The notes below the pieces were generated by a model. That model saw nothing but the letters and a program-made list of their open reading frames with translations, did not search any database and was not told the DNA's origin. From Effrenium voratum (Eukaryota > Sar > Dinophyceae > Suessiales > Symbiodiniaceae), in assembly GCA_963377175.1 (NCBI GenBank), contig CAUJNA010003494.1, positions 599,256 to 663,255 on the forward strand: DNA of 64,000 nucleotides, in the 5' to 3' direction. Position numbers and translations under genes: made by a program. Below are positions 23,101 to 35,100 of the stretch, one piece after another (within the stretch, counting starts at the first letter, position 1; each line of letters begins with the position of its first letter).

Positions 23101-26100
23101 CGGTTCATGTTCCCTGACAGAGGCACTTCTCCAAACAGAGGGGTCCTCCAATGTGGTCGGTTCATCTTCCCTGACCATCTTTGCAACCCTCATCTGGTTG
23201 TCCGCATGTGCGGCTGGTTCATTTTCCCTAGCCGATCTTGTTTCCCTCTTGGGTTGGGCCCATTGGCCTTTCAACACGAATCCTACACCCACTCCAAGGG
23301 ATGCCAAGCATACATCCCGGATCAGACACGATCCCCGATCCTGAGGCTTCCAGCAGGCGATGATGCCCATCAGCCCACTCATCGCAGCGACCTTCACCGC
23401 TGCCTCCTTGCCGATGGCCCGACCACCATCTGCTTCTCCTGGTCCTGGCCGCGAAACCACCTCCGACTCTCCTTGATCATGCCCGCCATGGAGTAGAACC
23501 GAAGCCATTGGGTCCTCGCCGCCACCGCCTTCGTGAGGTAGTCAGCCACCAACCCGCTACCCGGCAAATTTCTGATCTGCCATTCCCCTTCTCGCACTCG
23601 TTCCCGCAGCACGTTGGATCGAAGGCGCAAATGCCGTGTGCGCCACGGTCCCGAAGGACTTTGCACGATTGCCAAGGCCGCCGTGTTGTCCCCGTAGATC
23701 ACCCGCTCCGCCTCCTTGGCGCTCCAGCATCCCCCTTCGGTGATGTCCAGGATGGCACAGAGGGAGTCTCCCATGATCATGGCCTCGATATAGCCCACCA
23801 ACTCCGCCTCTGCCGTGCTGAGGGTGCAAAAAGGCTGTCGACCTGATTCCCATTGGACGAGGGCACCACCATAGAATCCCAAAACTCCCTGGTGGCTCTT
23901 CTCTCCCTGCGGCGCAAAAGAGATGTCCGCGTACATTTCCAGCCGCCTCATCGATCTCGCGAAAGGAAGATCCCCTTCTGCTCCTCGGTCTCCCAGGCAG
24001 CGCCCATAGACCAGTCCCAAGTCCTTCGTGCCGTAAAGGTAGGCCATCATGTCCTTCCCAGCCTTCACGACTTCCAAAGGGCAACGGGTGACATGTTGCG
24101 ACATCCAGGAAACCCCGAATGCCACATCCGGCCTGGTGCGTACCGACACCCACAACAATTCTCCAACCAGTCCCTGCGCCTCCCGGATGCCATCTTGCGT
24201 GACCACCGGATTCTCAGGAACCTCCGGCTTGTAGAACGGGGCCGGTTTGGCCATCACCACCTCGTGACGCTGCATCAGCTCCGAGATGTACGAGGGTTGT
24301 GCAACCCGGACAGTCTCACCGTCCTCGTCCCACTTCAACTCCATTCCGCAGAACTTCGTCCATCCTGCCTTGTTCACCCACTCCGGCGCGCTGCAAACCC
24401 ACTCCTGATTGATCCTCTTGATGACATTCTCCACCAAGGGAGTAGGTCCCACCGCCAGAAAGTCGTCCACGTAGATCACCAAGTGGCCGCAGGGCTTAGG
24501 GTCCTTGCGAGCCCCGGCCTCAAACTCCACCATAGACCATACACTGGTTTCCGGCGTCCGTTCCAAGCCATAGGTCCTCCCCCGATCCTGCGAGGTGAAG
24601 CCCGCTAGCCCTTGATCTCGGAACGCTGACCAATCTGCTGGACTGGTGTCCAAGCCGTACATGGCTCCTTGAACCAACCACCGCTCCGACGCCTTGACGA
24701 TCCCAGCCTCCACCAAAACCTTCGGGGGCCTTGTGATAAGAGTTCGCCGGGTCTCTTTCCGGGGCGCCAGCAAGAAGGCGCACTTCACATCCATCGTTGC
24801 CAAGGACCACTGTTCGTGGGCTCCCTTTCTTAGAACGCACCTCAGAGCCGTCCCGTCGATGCCCCCGGCATAGTTCTCGGCCTTGTCCGCCGAGGTCCGC
24901 GCCACCTTGCCGTTGCCGTCCGCCAGCAAATTGCCACATATCACCGCTCTCGCCCTCTTTCTTCCTGTCGGGGCCTTGATGGTCGTGACCAGCTTCCCCG
25001 GGGCGTACTCGGCATCTTCAATCCCCGGAACCGCCGCCAGATCGCACTCGTCGGTGGGCTTGACCACCTCTGTATTCACCAGAGAGCGATACTCGTCCAT
25101 CATGGCCTCTCTCCATGCTTCCAGATCCTTCCGCACCTCCTGCAAAGGCACCGTGTAGGTTTGCAGAACCTTCGCCGGTTCTTCTCCATCTGCTCCCTGC
25201 AGTCCTGCCAGCTTGTGGAAGTCCTTATTCTCCCGGTCCTGCATGATCACCAGGTCATCCTCCAGCTGGTTGATGCCACCCAGGAGGAACTCCATCGCTG
25301 CTCCTTGACCATTCCCGGTGATCTCATCCATGGGGATCACCTTGAGCTCCTCCGCCAGTGCTTCCTTAAAGCCCCACTGGTAGCTGCTCATGAGATTCTT
25401 CGTCTCCTCCAGGCTTTCTTCAAAACTCCATGATTTTGATGGAGAGGTGTACTCCCCCCCCGTTCGCAGTTCACATAGAGCGGGTGCCAGACCTTCTCCA
25501 TCTGCCGCTGGATGCCCTTCTTCTCCGTCTCCCCCCAGTTTAGGGCCTGGATCCAGACTCTGCTTGCCCGTCAACCGCGTTCTCGGTTTCCCTGGATGTT
25601 CATCCATCTCCAACTCATACCTCACTCTTCCCGCCTCCAGGTCCCTTGCGTGGTCGGCCTCCTCGTCGGGCAGAACAGCCGCCCTGGTGTGTTGGATGGC
25701 CCCGTCTTCTGTCTGAACCACCCAGCCCCAACTCATCATTGGACTAGGACCCAGTAGGCGTACTTCTCGAAATGGAGAAGCCAGGGGGCCCTTCTTATGC
25801 CACCGCTTTGTCTTCGCCATCACCTTGGAGTAGAACGGAAGCATCGGGAAGGTGTCCACCCCAAGTTTCTGGAGCTGCATCTGGTTCCTTTGAAGCACCA
25901 CATGTCGTAGTGCCGTGGGCCACAGCTTCACCGGAGCCCCTGAATCCTTGAGGACCACTCGCAGCCTTCTCTTCACCTGGTTGACCTCCGTCTCTACTCG
26001 TCCATTGGCCGCATGGTCATCGCCCGCCGTCATGGTGAGCAACAGATTGTGCTCTAAGCACCACTGCTGCACCGGCCTCGCCAGGAACTCCTTTGCCCGA

Positions 26101-29100
26101 TCGCAATGCATGCGGTACAGCGGGATGCCCAGGCTGCGATACTTCACAAAGATCAGGCTGATGGCTCTGATGACCTCTCTGGCGCTCCTCGATTCCATCA
26201 CCTCCGCCATCGTGACGTTCTGCACCGCGACGCCCTTCATAGCGTCGGTCATCTCGTCCTTAACCTTGTCGTTGAGCCTCTTGGCCTCCTCATCTGATGC
26301 ACGGGGTTGATCCTCCTCCTCTTCCCAGTCTGCTGGATTTGGGTCCTCCTCCTCCGGCTCGGCTGCTTCTGAAGGCTCCTTGTCCCCAGCTCCAAGCGGG
26401 ATCGGGACCGTCCCAATCAGCACATACTTCACCTTTCTGCCCGTTCCGACGTCCTCCCCTGTCGAAAGCGGCCCAGCAATGTCCACGTTGAGGACATAGG
26501 ACGGGATGTCCGCCTTCAATCTCCGATGTTGCCGGTCCACTCCAGCCTTCCTGCATACAAATACGGCACCGTCGATTGAACGGAGTGTGCCCCCGCCCCA
26601 CTTGAGATCCCCTGTCTCCATAGTTTTCTCTTCCTTCCGCTCTTCGAGCCTTTTGACCAGCTCCTTGAGGGACATCTTGATGGCCGCCACCAGCCCAGGC
26701 GCCCATTTCGCCCAGGTTTTCATCTGGACCAGCCTCTTGCGGAGGTCGCCCTCCATCTCTTGATGACCCTGGCCCTTCATTCCGTGGAGCTCGTGGTGGG
26801 TTTTCTCCTCGGATGACCCGCTGCTCCTTGATCAAAGCTCACCAGGCCCATCATGTTGTCCTGGCAAAAGTCCTGGACTTGCCGGAAGTTCCAAAAGAAG
26901 GCACGTCCAGCTCCACCGCTCTGGGATCATACTCCATCGGGTCCATGGGGGGAACCCCAGCAAGAAGCCCACAGGTCCCTTCTTCTCCTCGGAGCATTCC
27001 TGCGCCCGAAGCCACAGGCCCATCTGCTTGAAGAACAACGCCGTGTCCCCATTAACCTTCTTCCTGTCTTCCTCCGAAAGGCCAGGAAGGCCAAACCTGT
27101 GAACGTCCCGTCCTCTCAGAGGTGGGGGTCCAGGCTGGTGATGCCTCAATCTCGACACAGTTCGGCACGGCGGTCCTCCCACCACTGCCTTGATCAGCCC
27201 CTTCTCCGCCAGGCTCCAAAGGTATCCCCACAACGCACCGTCATGAAGATTCTGCCTGACGTCCTCCTCTATGTCGATCGTGACGATCTCATAGCCGCCC
27301 CAATCCTCCTTCCGCCATTCTTTGGCATCACGGCCAGCGAAAAGATGCACCACGACACCCTTGCTCGCTTCCCACTTCCTCCTCAATCTCCGATTGAAGG
27401 GGCATCGTGCGGCAACTTCTGCTTCTCCTTCCACCCGGCCCATGAGCTTCAGGACCTCATCCGGGATACTCGGAAACCATCGCTGCCACCGCTCCTCATC
27501 CATAGTTCCCGTAGCCGCCTTCTCCGGGGCATCCAAGAAGTCCATCAGCTTCATCGCCTCTGACCTTCGCATGACCGGACAGCCATACCGCAGCCAGCAG
27601 TGCAGCCTTCCGTGGCCGGGGTGCTCAATGATGCACCCCTTGGCATTCCACCTCACCACAAATCCAGCGTCTACCAACATCCTCAGCGGTATGATGGGCT
27701 CCACCGGCTCCAGCGTCAAAATGGCAGACGTTCCGGCATGCTTGTACAGCACCGTACTTCCACAGGCCAGCTCCACCTCCACCGCGGTGAGATTGTCCCT
27801 CTCATGCGGTCTAGCTTGTCGTAGTGCGTGAGTGGCTCCGCCATCCAATAACGCCACCGGCTCCACTTCTCCGCATTTCCCCGCTTCCTTCTCGGCCGCG
27901 GCGTACTTGATCTGCAACGCCCTGATTGACCTCAAGGACTTCAGCAGGCTCGCCAACCACCTCTGCGATCTTTCCCAAGACCGTGATCAGCACCAGCCCG
28001 TCTGGAAGCGCCACATCCAACTCCTCAGCTCTTGCCAACCATCTCCTCCACAGTCTCAAGGTCTGCAGAGCATCACACAGGTTAGCCCCTACCTTTGGGT
28101 CGGTAAGGTGCTTCAACAGGTTGCCCCTCTGCGAGGTACCTCCAGGTTGATACACCTGGTGAAGCCGGAACATGATCTCCGTCGCGGACATCATGCGGGC
28201 AGAGATGATCTCCCTCCTAATGGGGTCCGGCAAGGCCGCCAGTAGCATCGACAATCCCCTTTGCTCAACCCGGTGATTGTGTGCCTCAACATCCCCCAGC
28301 GTGGGCTTCAACCGGAGCTTCTCCAACGGCGTCGCCGTAAGCCACTCCGCCTAGGTAAGCTCCGCCTTCTGCAGGACCTGCTCCCACCACAGCCTGGCCG
28401 ATCCCGCAATGTCTGACATCAGCGGGTCACCCAGTCTCCAAATTGCAGCGACGACCCCTCGCCTCCGGGTGGGGGTAGACTAGGAAGCTCCAAATTCCTC
28501 AGGGCCTCCGACAATCTAAAGGCCGTCGTAGCTTCACCACCTCCTTCAATCGGTCTCGGAGGCGGTGGAGGCGGCGGTGGAGGAGGTCGATCCTCAGTGG
28601 CCCATCCATGGGCAAAGTTCCTCACAGCTTCAGGGTGAGGCGGTGGCACCGGACCACCAGTTGCTCCTCCGTCCGACGCCGTCTTGTAGAGGTCGTTCTG
28701 CGGCGTCCAATTGGCATAGGGCTCCAACTGCCTGAGCCGGACTTCCATCAATCCTCCAAGCAGACCTAGTTCGCTGCTTCTCCGAATGCCTTGATCGTGC
28801 CCTCCAGGAGGTCCGGATCCGTTGCCTCCACGAGCACCCTGATCATGGCCTCCGGAAAACCCATGTCCCCTACCTCCACGACCCGCCTGATCATGCCCTC
28901 CAGGAAACCCACGTCCATGGCCTCCATGGTCCGCCTGATCATGCCCTCCAGGAAACCCACGTCCATGGCCTCCACGAAAGGCTTGATCATGCCCTCCAGG
29001 AAACCCAGGATCTCCACAAGGCTCTTGATACCGCCGAGGATCAAGGATTCCCGTCCCGTCACCATCATTCTCATCCAACCTGTGATGAGTTGCCTGGCCG

Positions 29101-32100
29101 CGAACCTGCCCTTCTTGCTGTCCCGGACCTTGCCCATCACGACTGCCCCGGGCTTGTCCTTCTCCAGGATGTTGGCCCGGCCTCTCCATTCCCGTTTCTC
29201 CAGGTGGCAAAGGTGGGCCACGGTCTCCCGCCCCTCCCGCACCATGTTCATCTCCGTGATGTAGTCCCGGAGGTAGCGTCCACACCTCGGGTTCCCGAAC
29301 CGCCGGCTCCCCACCGGCTGTCATCCTCCGAAGATCGCGCCTCTCCCCCAGGTTCTCCGACCTTGCCCTCCGGGAAGACCCATGCTCGCGGATCATCCTG
29401 TCCAGCGCCTGGTCGGCGGTTTCTCCTTCACGAACAAGATCTTGTTGTTGTCTTCGCCTGCGCATCATGGCTGGCTTGGGCTCATAACCTGCGGTTATGT
29501 TGGGGTAAAAACTAACGCGCACCCTTTTCCGATGCGTCTTGAGCCAACGTTGCAGTTGGTCGTTCATGCTCATGAAATTTGAGTGCACTCTTCACAGTTT
29601 GAAAGGGTGCCTTTGTCACCCTGGTTTAAAGGTCACCAACAGTCGCCTCCTTTTGACCTACCACTTGGAGGTTGACTTTGATGATTGTAAGATATTCGTG
29701 CCAGTTTTCTGGCATTAGTTTGGCGAAGTGCCTTTAAAATGAGCAACCAATCATGTGGACACATTTTCCCACATATGAATTTGGGATGGGCCTTTGCGAA
29801 TTTGTTTCTTGATTTATGTCGGGAGTTGTTTTGGAGAAAGGTTCCACTCAGGGTCATCTCATAAAGACAAGCCGGCAAGAAACCCTTTTATTCTTCACAA
29901 GGGCCAACACCCGTACAAAATCAGAAGGCAGTTTCACTGCCCGGTTTTCCTTGGGTGGCCAATCCAGAGTCGATCTGCTTTCTTACAATATGATATACAC
30001 CATGTGCTTTCAGTATTCGGCCGCTTGAACATGCTTGCTTCATTTTTCGCCGCCCCTTTAAAGCGAAGCCCTTGATTGGACAATGGTAATTTATAGCCGT
30101 GGGTCAAACCCCTGGTGACCGAAGCCCCTGGATTTCCTGCTATCATGGACCAACTAAAAGGGGCACTTCCCCAAAAATGATATCGTATTGAACCATATTT
30201 TTTGTTCAATGCCCTTGAAGGCTCCAATTTCTGTTCCTTTGGCTTCCATTCTTAAGATTCCGTGTTATAGTTTTTTTCCAGGGAATCCAACACTGGGTAT
30301 GCTTGTTTCCAATTTTTGTCCAGAGGACGAAACACGCACATGGAGGTTACTTCACCATGATCAAAGCCACCCCCTAAGTGGTAGGTCAACAGGGAAACAA
30401 CCCCATTTTCTGACGTTGATCACCCCCAGAAACCGTCAAACCCATGACAAGGTCAGTGGCTTTCCTTTTCAGTTGCAATTGACTTGTGGTTTCCCTTGAA
30501 ACGAGAAGGCCACCCTCCAACCAACTAACATGGAAGTGCAACAAGGCACTTTCCAAGAGGACAGTGGTCTTTCTACAGGGGTCTGTGCACTTCCATATTA
30601 GCTGTTGGGAGGGCACATTTGGAGGTTCCCCCCTTCAACCTCCATTTGGCTGTGGGTCAAGAATAGGGTAACCCCAAAACGGCTTGCCCTGGTAAATGGA
30701 GCCAAAGACTACTACCTGCCATCCTCCAGTGGTCCATACCCATACCCATACCCATTTGACCCATACCCATACCCATTTGATGGATTCAATTTTGAGCCAT
30801 ACCCATTTGCTGCGAAATTGAAAGTGTTGGATCGATCCTCTCGGCTTGAGGCCTTCGCGTGCTGAACTCCTACTGGGTGGCCCAGGACTGAAGTGGGTCA
30901 GGGGAAAGAAGTGAGTCATAGATCGAAAGTGGGTGAAACCATGTGCCTTGTCTGATATTTGGGATGGTTTTGACTGAACTCTGAAGAGGGAGGTGGAACA
31001 CCGACAAACAGAAGAAACAACGAGAGGAAACATAGAACAACGACTCACACAATAGAATGGACATTGTGTCACGGTTCCACATTGCGTTTACAGTCGTGGT
31101 TAGACAATCCCCTCCTTAACTTTGATGAGTTCGGATGGTTTTGCATACGTTTGGATTTTTTGGGATGGCAGGTTTTTGTGAAGGCTGTTTCATGGCCGGG
31201 TGGTTTGTGGGCTCGTTTAAAGCCAACGGCAAATAGTTGACATTCATCGGGGTGTCTCATGCGGGGGCTTTCAGGGGCCCTTAGCTGGTGGGCCCTTGGG
31301 GTTTGGGAGTCTAGGAGTTGGGATCAAGCAGAAAAGACCACACATAGAAAGGTATACCCGGTATACCCGCACATCTCCATAAGTGAAAGGGAATCCAGGT
31401 GATACTGGATGGATACAAAATCCGCAAAATGCGCTAGCTGGGATTGGTGGCTCCCGTTATGTGGGTTTCATCTATCCCAAGTGGTGCGAAGCAGGATATG
31501 CGGGAAGCTCGGTGGGGCCAGAAGCCTGGGGATCGCTTTAAAGTCAGGTCTTGTTAAACCCGCAGATGAGTACCTGAAATTTGGGTATGTCCTTCTTTTT
31601 CTCCGAACCCTTGGGAAACCGCACATTTTGGGTCCCTCATTTTGAGACACACCCACAATATTGGCCAGAATCTACTGAGCAGAATTGGCGGGTGAGACCG
31701 GGTGAGACCCGGTGAGCCCGGGTCCGTGACCTTCTCAGAAGCTACATAGACCTTTTGTTGCTCTTCAGCACTGTTTTTCGGGCTCAATTTAAACTTTGGC
31801 GCACCCCGCGACCCCATAAAATTCTTTGAGCCCCATAATTCCTTGACCCCTTTGCAAGCAAAGCAAAGGATGGCTTTTTTCACGTCGCCGAAAAAGCCGA
31901 GCCGTGGGGGGGGGGGGGGGTCGGGAGTCGGCTCGGAACGCAGGACGCGGTGCACAAGTGGTATGAGGTGGTGATGGTGGATCCTTTCCACAAGCCACTC
32001 GGCCGCAAAGCGCTTTGAACGGCCAAAAAGGCCGGCGGGAAGGCGATTCGGCGATGGACAAACAAAAATCCTCTGCACCCGCATGGAAGGCGGTTGGACC

Positions 32101-35100
32101 TAGGGAAGGTTGTGGAGTTGGTTCAATACAGATGGACAAGTTCCTGAAGTTGGGGTGGATGAAGCATAGTGATATGAAAACCAACTGGTGCAAAGCAGAT
32201 TTGGTTCGTTGATAGAATTTACGGCATCCAGCGTAGCTGTGCATGTGACCCTTTTTGCTGATGATTGATTCATCTATTGCTAGTATTCCGGCGCCTTTGT
32301 GGGTCTGTATTTTTTGAGGTTACCCCCTCTGAGATGTGTCCAAAGGGAAAGCACAAGGCAAGCCATGCATTTTTGGGGTCCGCCATGTTGACACCTGGGT
32401 GGATGGACGAAACCATTTCGCACCGCCTAAGAAAGCCTGGCATGATGATTGCCCTGTAAACACCAACAAACAATGGTTCCCAGGGTTTCAAAATAATTCC
32501 AAATGGATTTTGTTCATCACGGTACCAAGGAAATCAGTGGACAATCCTCCAATCCACAGGAGGCAAGAATTCACCCAAACTTGTAAGGACTCATGGAAAA
32601 GGAGGCTTCTGCTCCCATTTTCTGTACCAAGGGAACACTCACAGCAGACCTCGGTATCACGGAACATATTTTGCTGGGAAGGGCAGGGATGAGTTGGAAT
32701 GGCTTACTTTCTGGTTCGATAGGCAGGGAATGAGACACGGAATGACCCCAAGAAAAAGCTCATCCCTTCTGGATTCTTCTAAGAGAATCCCCAAACTGTT
32801 CATTCCAAACACCCGGAAGGTCATCCCCTACTGAGAACCAGCAAGTTTATAGTCACTGAGTTGGCTTGACACTCTGTGTTGACGGCTTTCATCATTTGGG
32901 GGTGGGTGTTAAAATTCGGAGCCCCCTCAGAAGTGGTGGACATCCCTAGCTAATCTCCACCAAAGGGTTCCCACTCAAAAAAAACATACCCATTCGGGTG
33001 TGTCTTTTTTTCAGGGCGGCCCCCAAAATGGCTTTGGTGTTCCTTTTGGTTTCCCGCTAAAACCAACCTGTCAAAAAAAAAACATTGGCCGGCTTTGTGC
33101 AAATGGATGTGTGTGTGTGTGTGTGAGTGTGCTTTTTCAGGATATCGGAGTTGAACTAAATAGACTTCGAAGGGAATTCCTTTTTTATTATTATATACAT
33201 TCCCAAATGCTGTCCTTTGCGCTTGGTTATGGAAATATGGAGTTTTCAGGTCACTGTTTGTGGCTACCAAGTGAAGCCCTTTAATGTCTTGGCGGTCCCC
33301 AGCCGTACCCCTTTGAGCAAATGTCTAACTAGGATGTGAGACCTATGAGGACAGAAATCCTACGTTGGTATCACAGAAAGAGCTTGGCTCGTTTCCCAGA
33401 ACCATGCGGCCCCCAAAGGAGGTTCTTCTCATTGTCTAGAGTGATCCATTGCAGGTCTATGTGCCCATGAGGTACCTGAGGCGGTTTGGGGAGAAATGCC
33501 TTCAAGCACGGTTTGGTACGCAGACCCCTTCTGGAAGGCATCTTTTATTTTGAACAACATGTGGAAGTGTCCTGCGAAACACCCTGGTTTTCAGGATACC
33601 CAGGTCAAACAGATACCCTCAAAAAGCAAGCAAGCAGACAAACAAAGGAACTGTCGAACAAACAAACATCGAAAAAGAACGAGCGAGCAAGCAAGCCAAG
33701 CAAGCAAACAAACGAGCAAGCAAGCAAACGAGCAAGCGAACAAACGAACAAATGAACAAACGAACGAGCGCACAAAGATACAAGCAAACAAAAACAGCCA
33801 AGCAAGCAAGCCATTGCACACACACACACACACATGGTCTCGTCTGGGGGAGGGTATCGATTGAGTTTGCTCAGGTGCATCCGCGACGACCCCCGCATCA
33901 ACTGGACCCGCTTTCGAAAGGGGAGCAGAGCTTGGTGGCCCTTCACGGGCCACGATTTTCACTTTTCGTCTGCAGTGGCTATTCCTGCTATGTCCTTCCA
34001 TCATTCTCCATGATCCTTCTCCGATCTTGGCTTGGTTTTTGCATTTGCGGGTGGGTGCTTTGCATTTCCGGGGGCGGGGGGTTGCAACAGACTTGGTAGA
34101 AACCGCATGACAGGGCGAAATGAAGATCCCTGCATTCCGCCAGCGAAAGTAAGCTCGCCGCCTCGATGAGTAAGTGTTTTTCAGGAATTGGATTCGGACC
34201 TCCAAGTGTTGGCTTGCGGTTTCTTGGTTTGCCTTACCAAAATCAAGGGTGATCTGAGCCACAATCAAAACCCGGGTAGATGGTTAGGTTAGTAAGGGCC
34301 AATCCCAGCCACAAATAGCTGCGGATATCCACCTTCTTAATTTTTTTACATGGTTCTGGGTTCACCATTTTAATGCCGGGTTTTTTGACTCTGGCTCATT
34401 CGCTAGTTTCCCTTTGGCTTGCTACGAAGTGCCTCCCAGACGTATTCTGCCAAACGCATACTTGTGGAGATGCTCAAAATCAGTCACGGTTGACACCAAA
34501 TGGGGATGGTTCAAAATTAAACCATCAGGGGACCGCAGGTGTTTCCATTTGCCAGGATTCCATTTGGGGGTACCTATTTTTGACCCACACCCAAATGGAG
34601 GAGCGAATGATTTATTGCTACAAACAGAATGCACACGCTCTTTCGGAAAAGCATGGGCATGTTGAATATGATTGCCGGACTCCTTCAAGACCAACAACTC
34701 AACTGTTCAATCTTCATGTGCTGTCTTTGTCCAGCGGTGGCTGAAACCACCTTCCATGCCTTGTGAAGGTTCAGAAACTCCAACACATCTTTGCCCTGGA
34801 ACAAAAAAAGACGAACAAAGACAAACACAAACTATCTGTAGGCTCGAAGGTTCACCAGTTGTTAAGGGCTGGGGTTTGTTCCTGGCTTAAAAGGCAGACC
34901 AAGAGAAAACCGTTGCCATTTTTTTTGGGGGGGGTCTATTGTACACCCAGCAGGTTCTCAGGAAAGTTCGGAATGTTCACCGGAAGAGGAATTTTGGGAA
35001 CCTTGCCCATCTTGCCCCTTTTGTCCGGAAGAGGAACATGTTGGGAACTTACTTGCCCCTTTTGGGGCCCAGAAATACAAGGAGATGACCTCTTGCCACC

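Larger units (their letters stand above)
21657..29596 (-). mobile_element. Ty1/copia LTR retrotransposon in RPL15 intron 6
   Basis: A 7,940-bp element in antisense orientation to RPL15. It has 107-bp LTRs (106 of 107 bases identical), GTTTG duplications, a PBS after the 5' LTR and a G-rich polypurine tract before the 3' LTR. Coding order on the minus strand is gag, aspartic protease, a methyltransferase-like domain, integrase, reverse transcriptase, RNase H and a C-terminal tail. Integrase ahead of RT places it in Ty1/copia. The reading frame is broken by several frameshifts and one TAG, so this copy is probably not autonomous as it stands, although sequencing indels cannot be excluded. The near-identical LTRs indicate recent insertion. 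Confidence 0.92.

Noticed and set aside
33591..34268. A 225-codon minus-strand frame with C/L/F/V-rich repeats
   Set aside because: It reads through the CAAR tetranucleotide array; its hydrophobic 'membrane' look is a codon artefact of that repeat.
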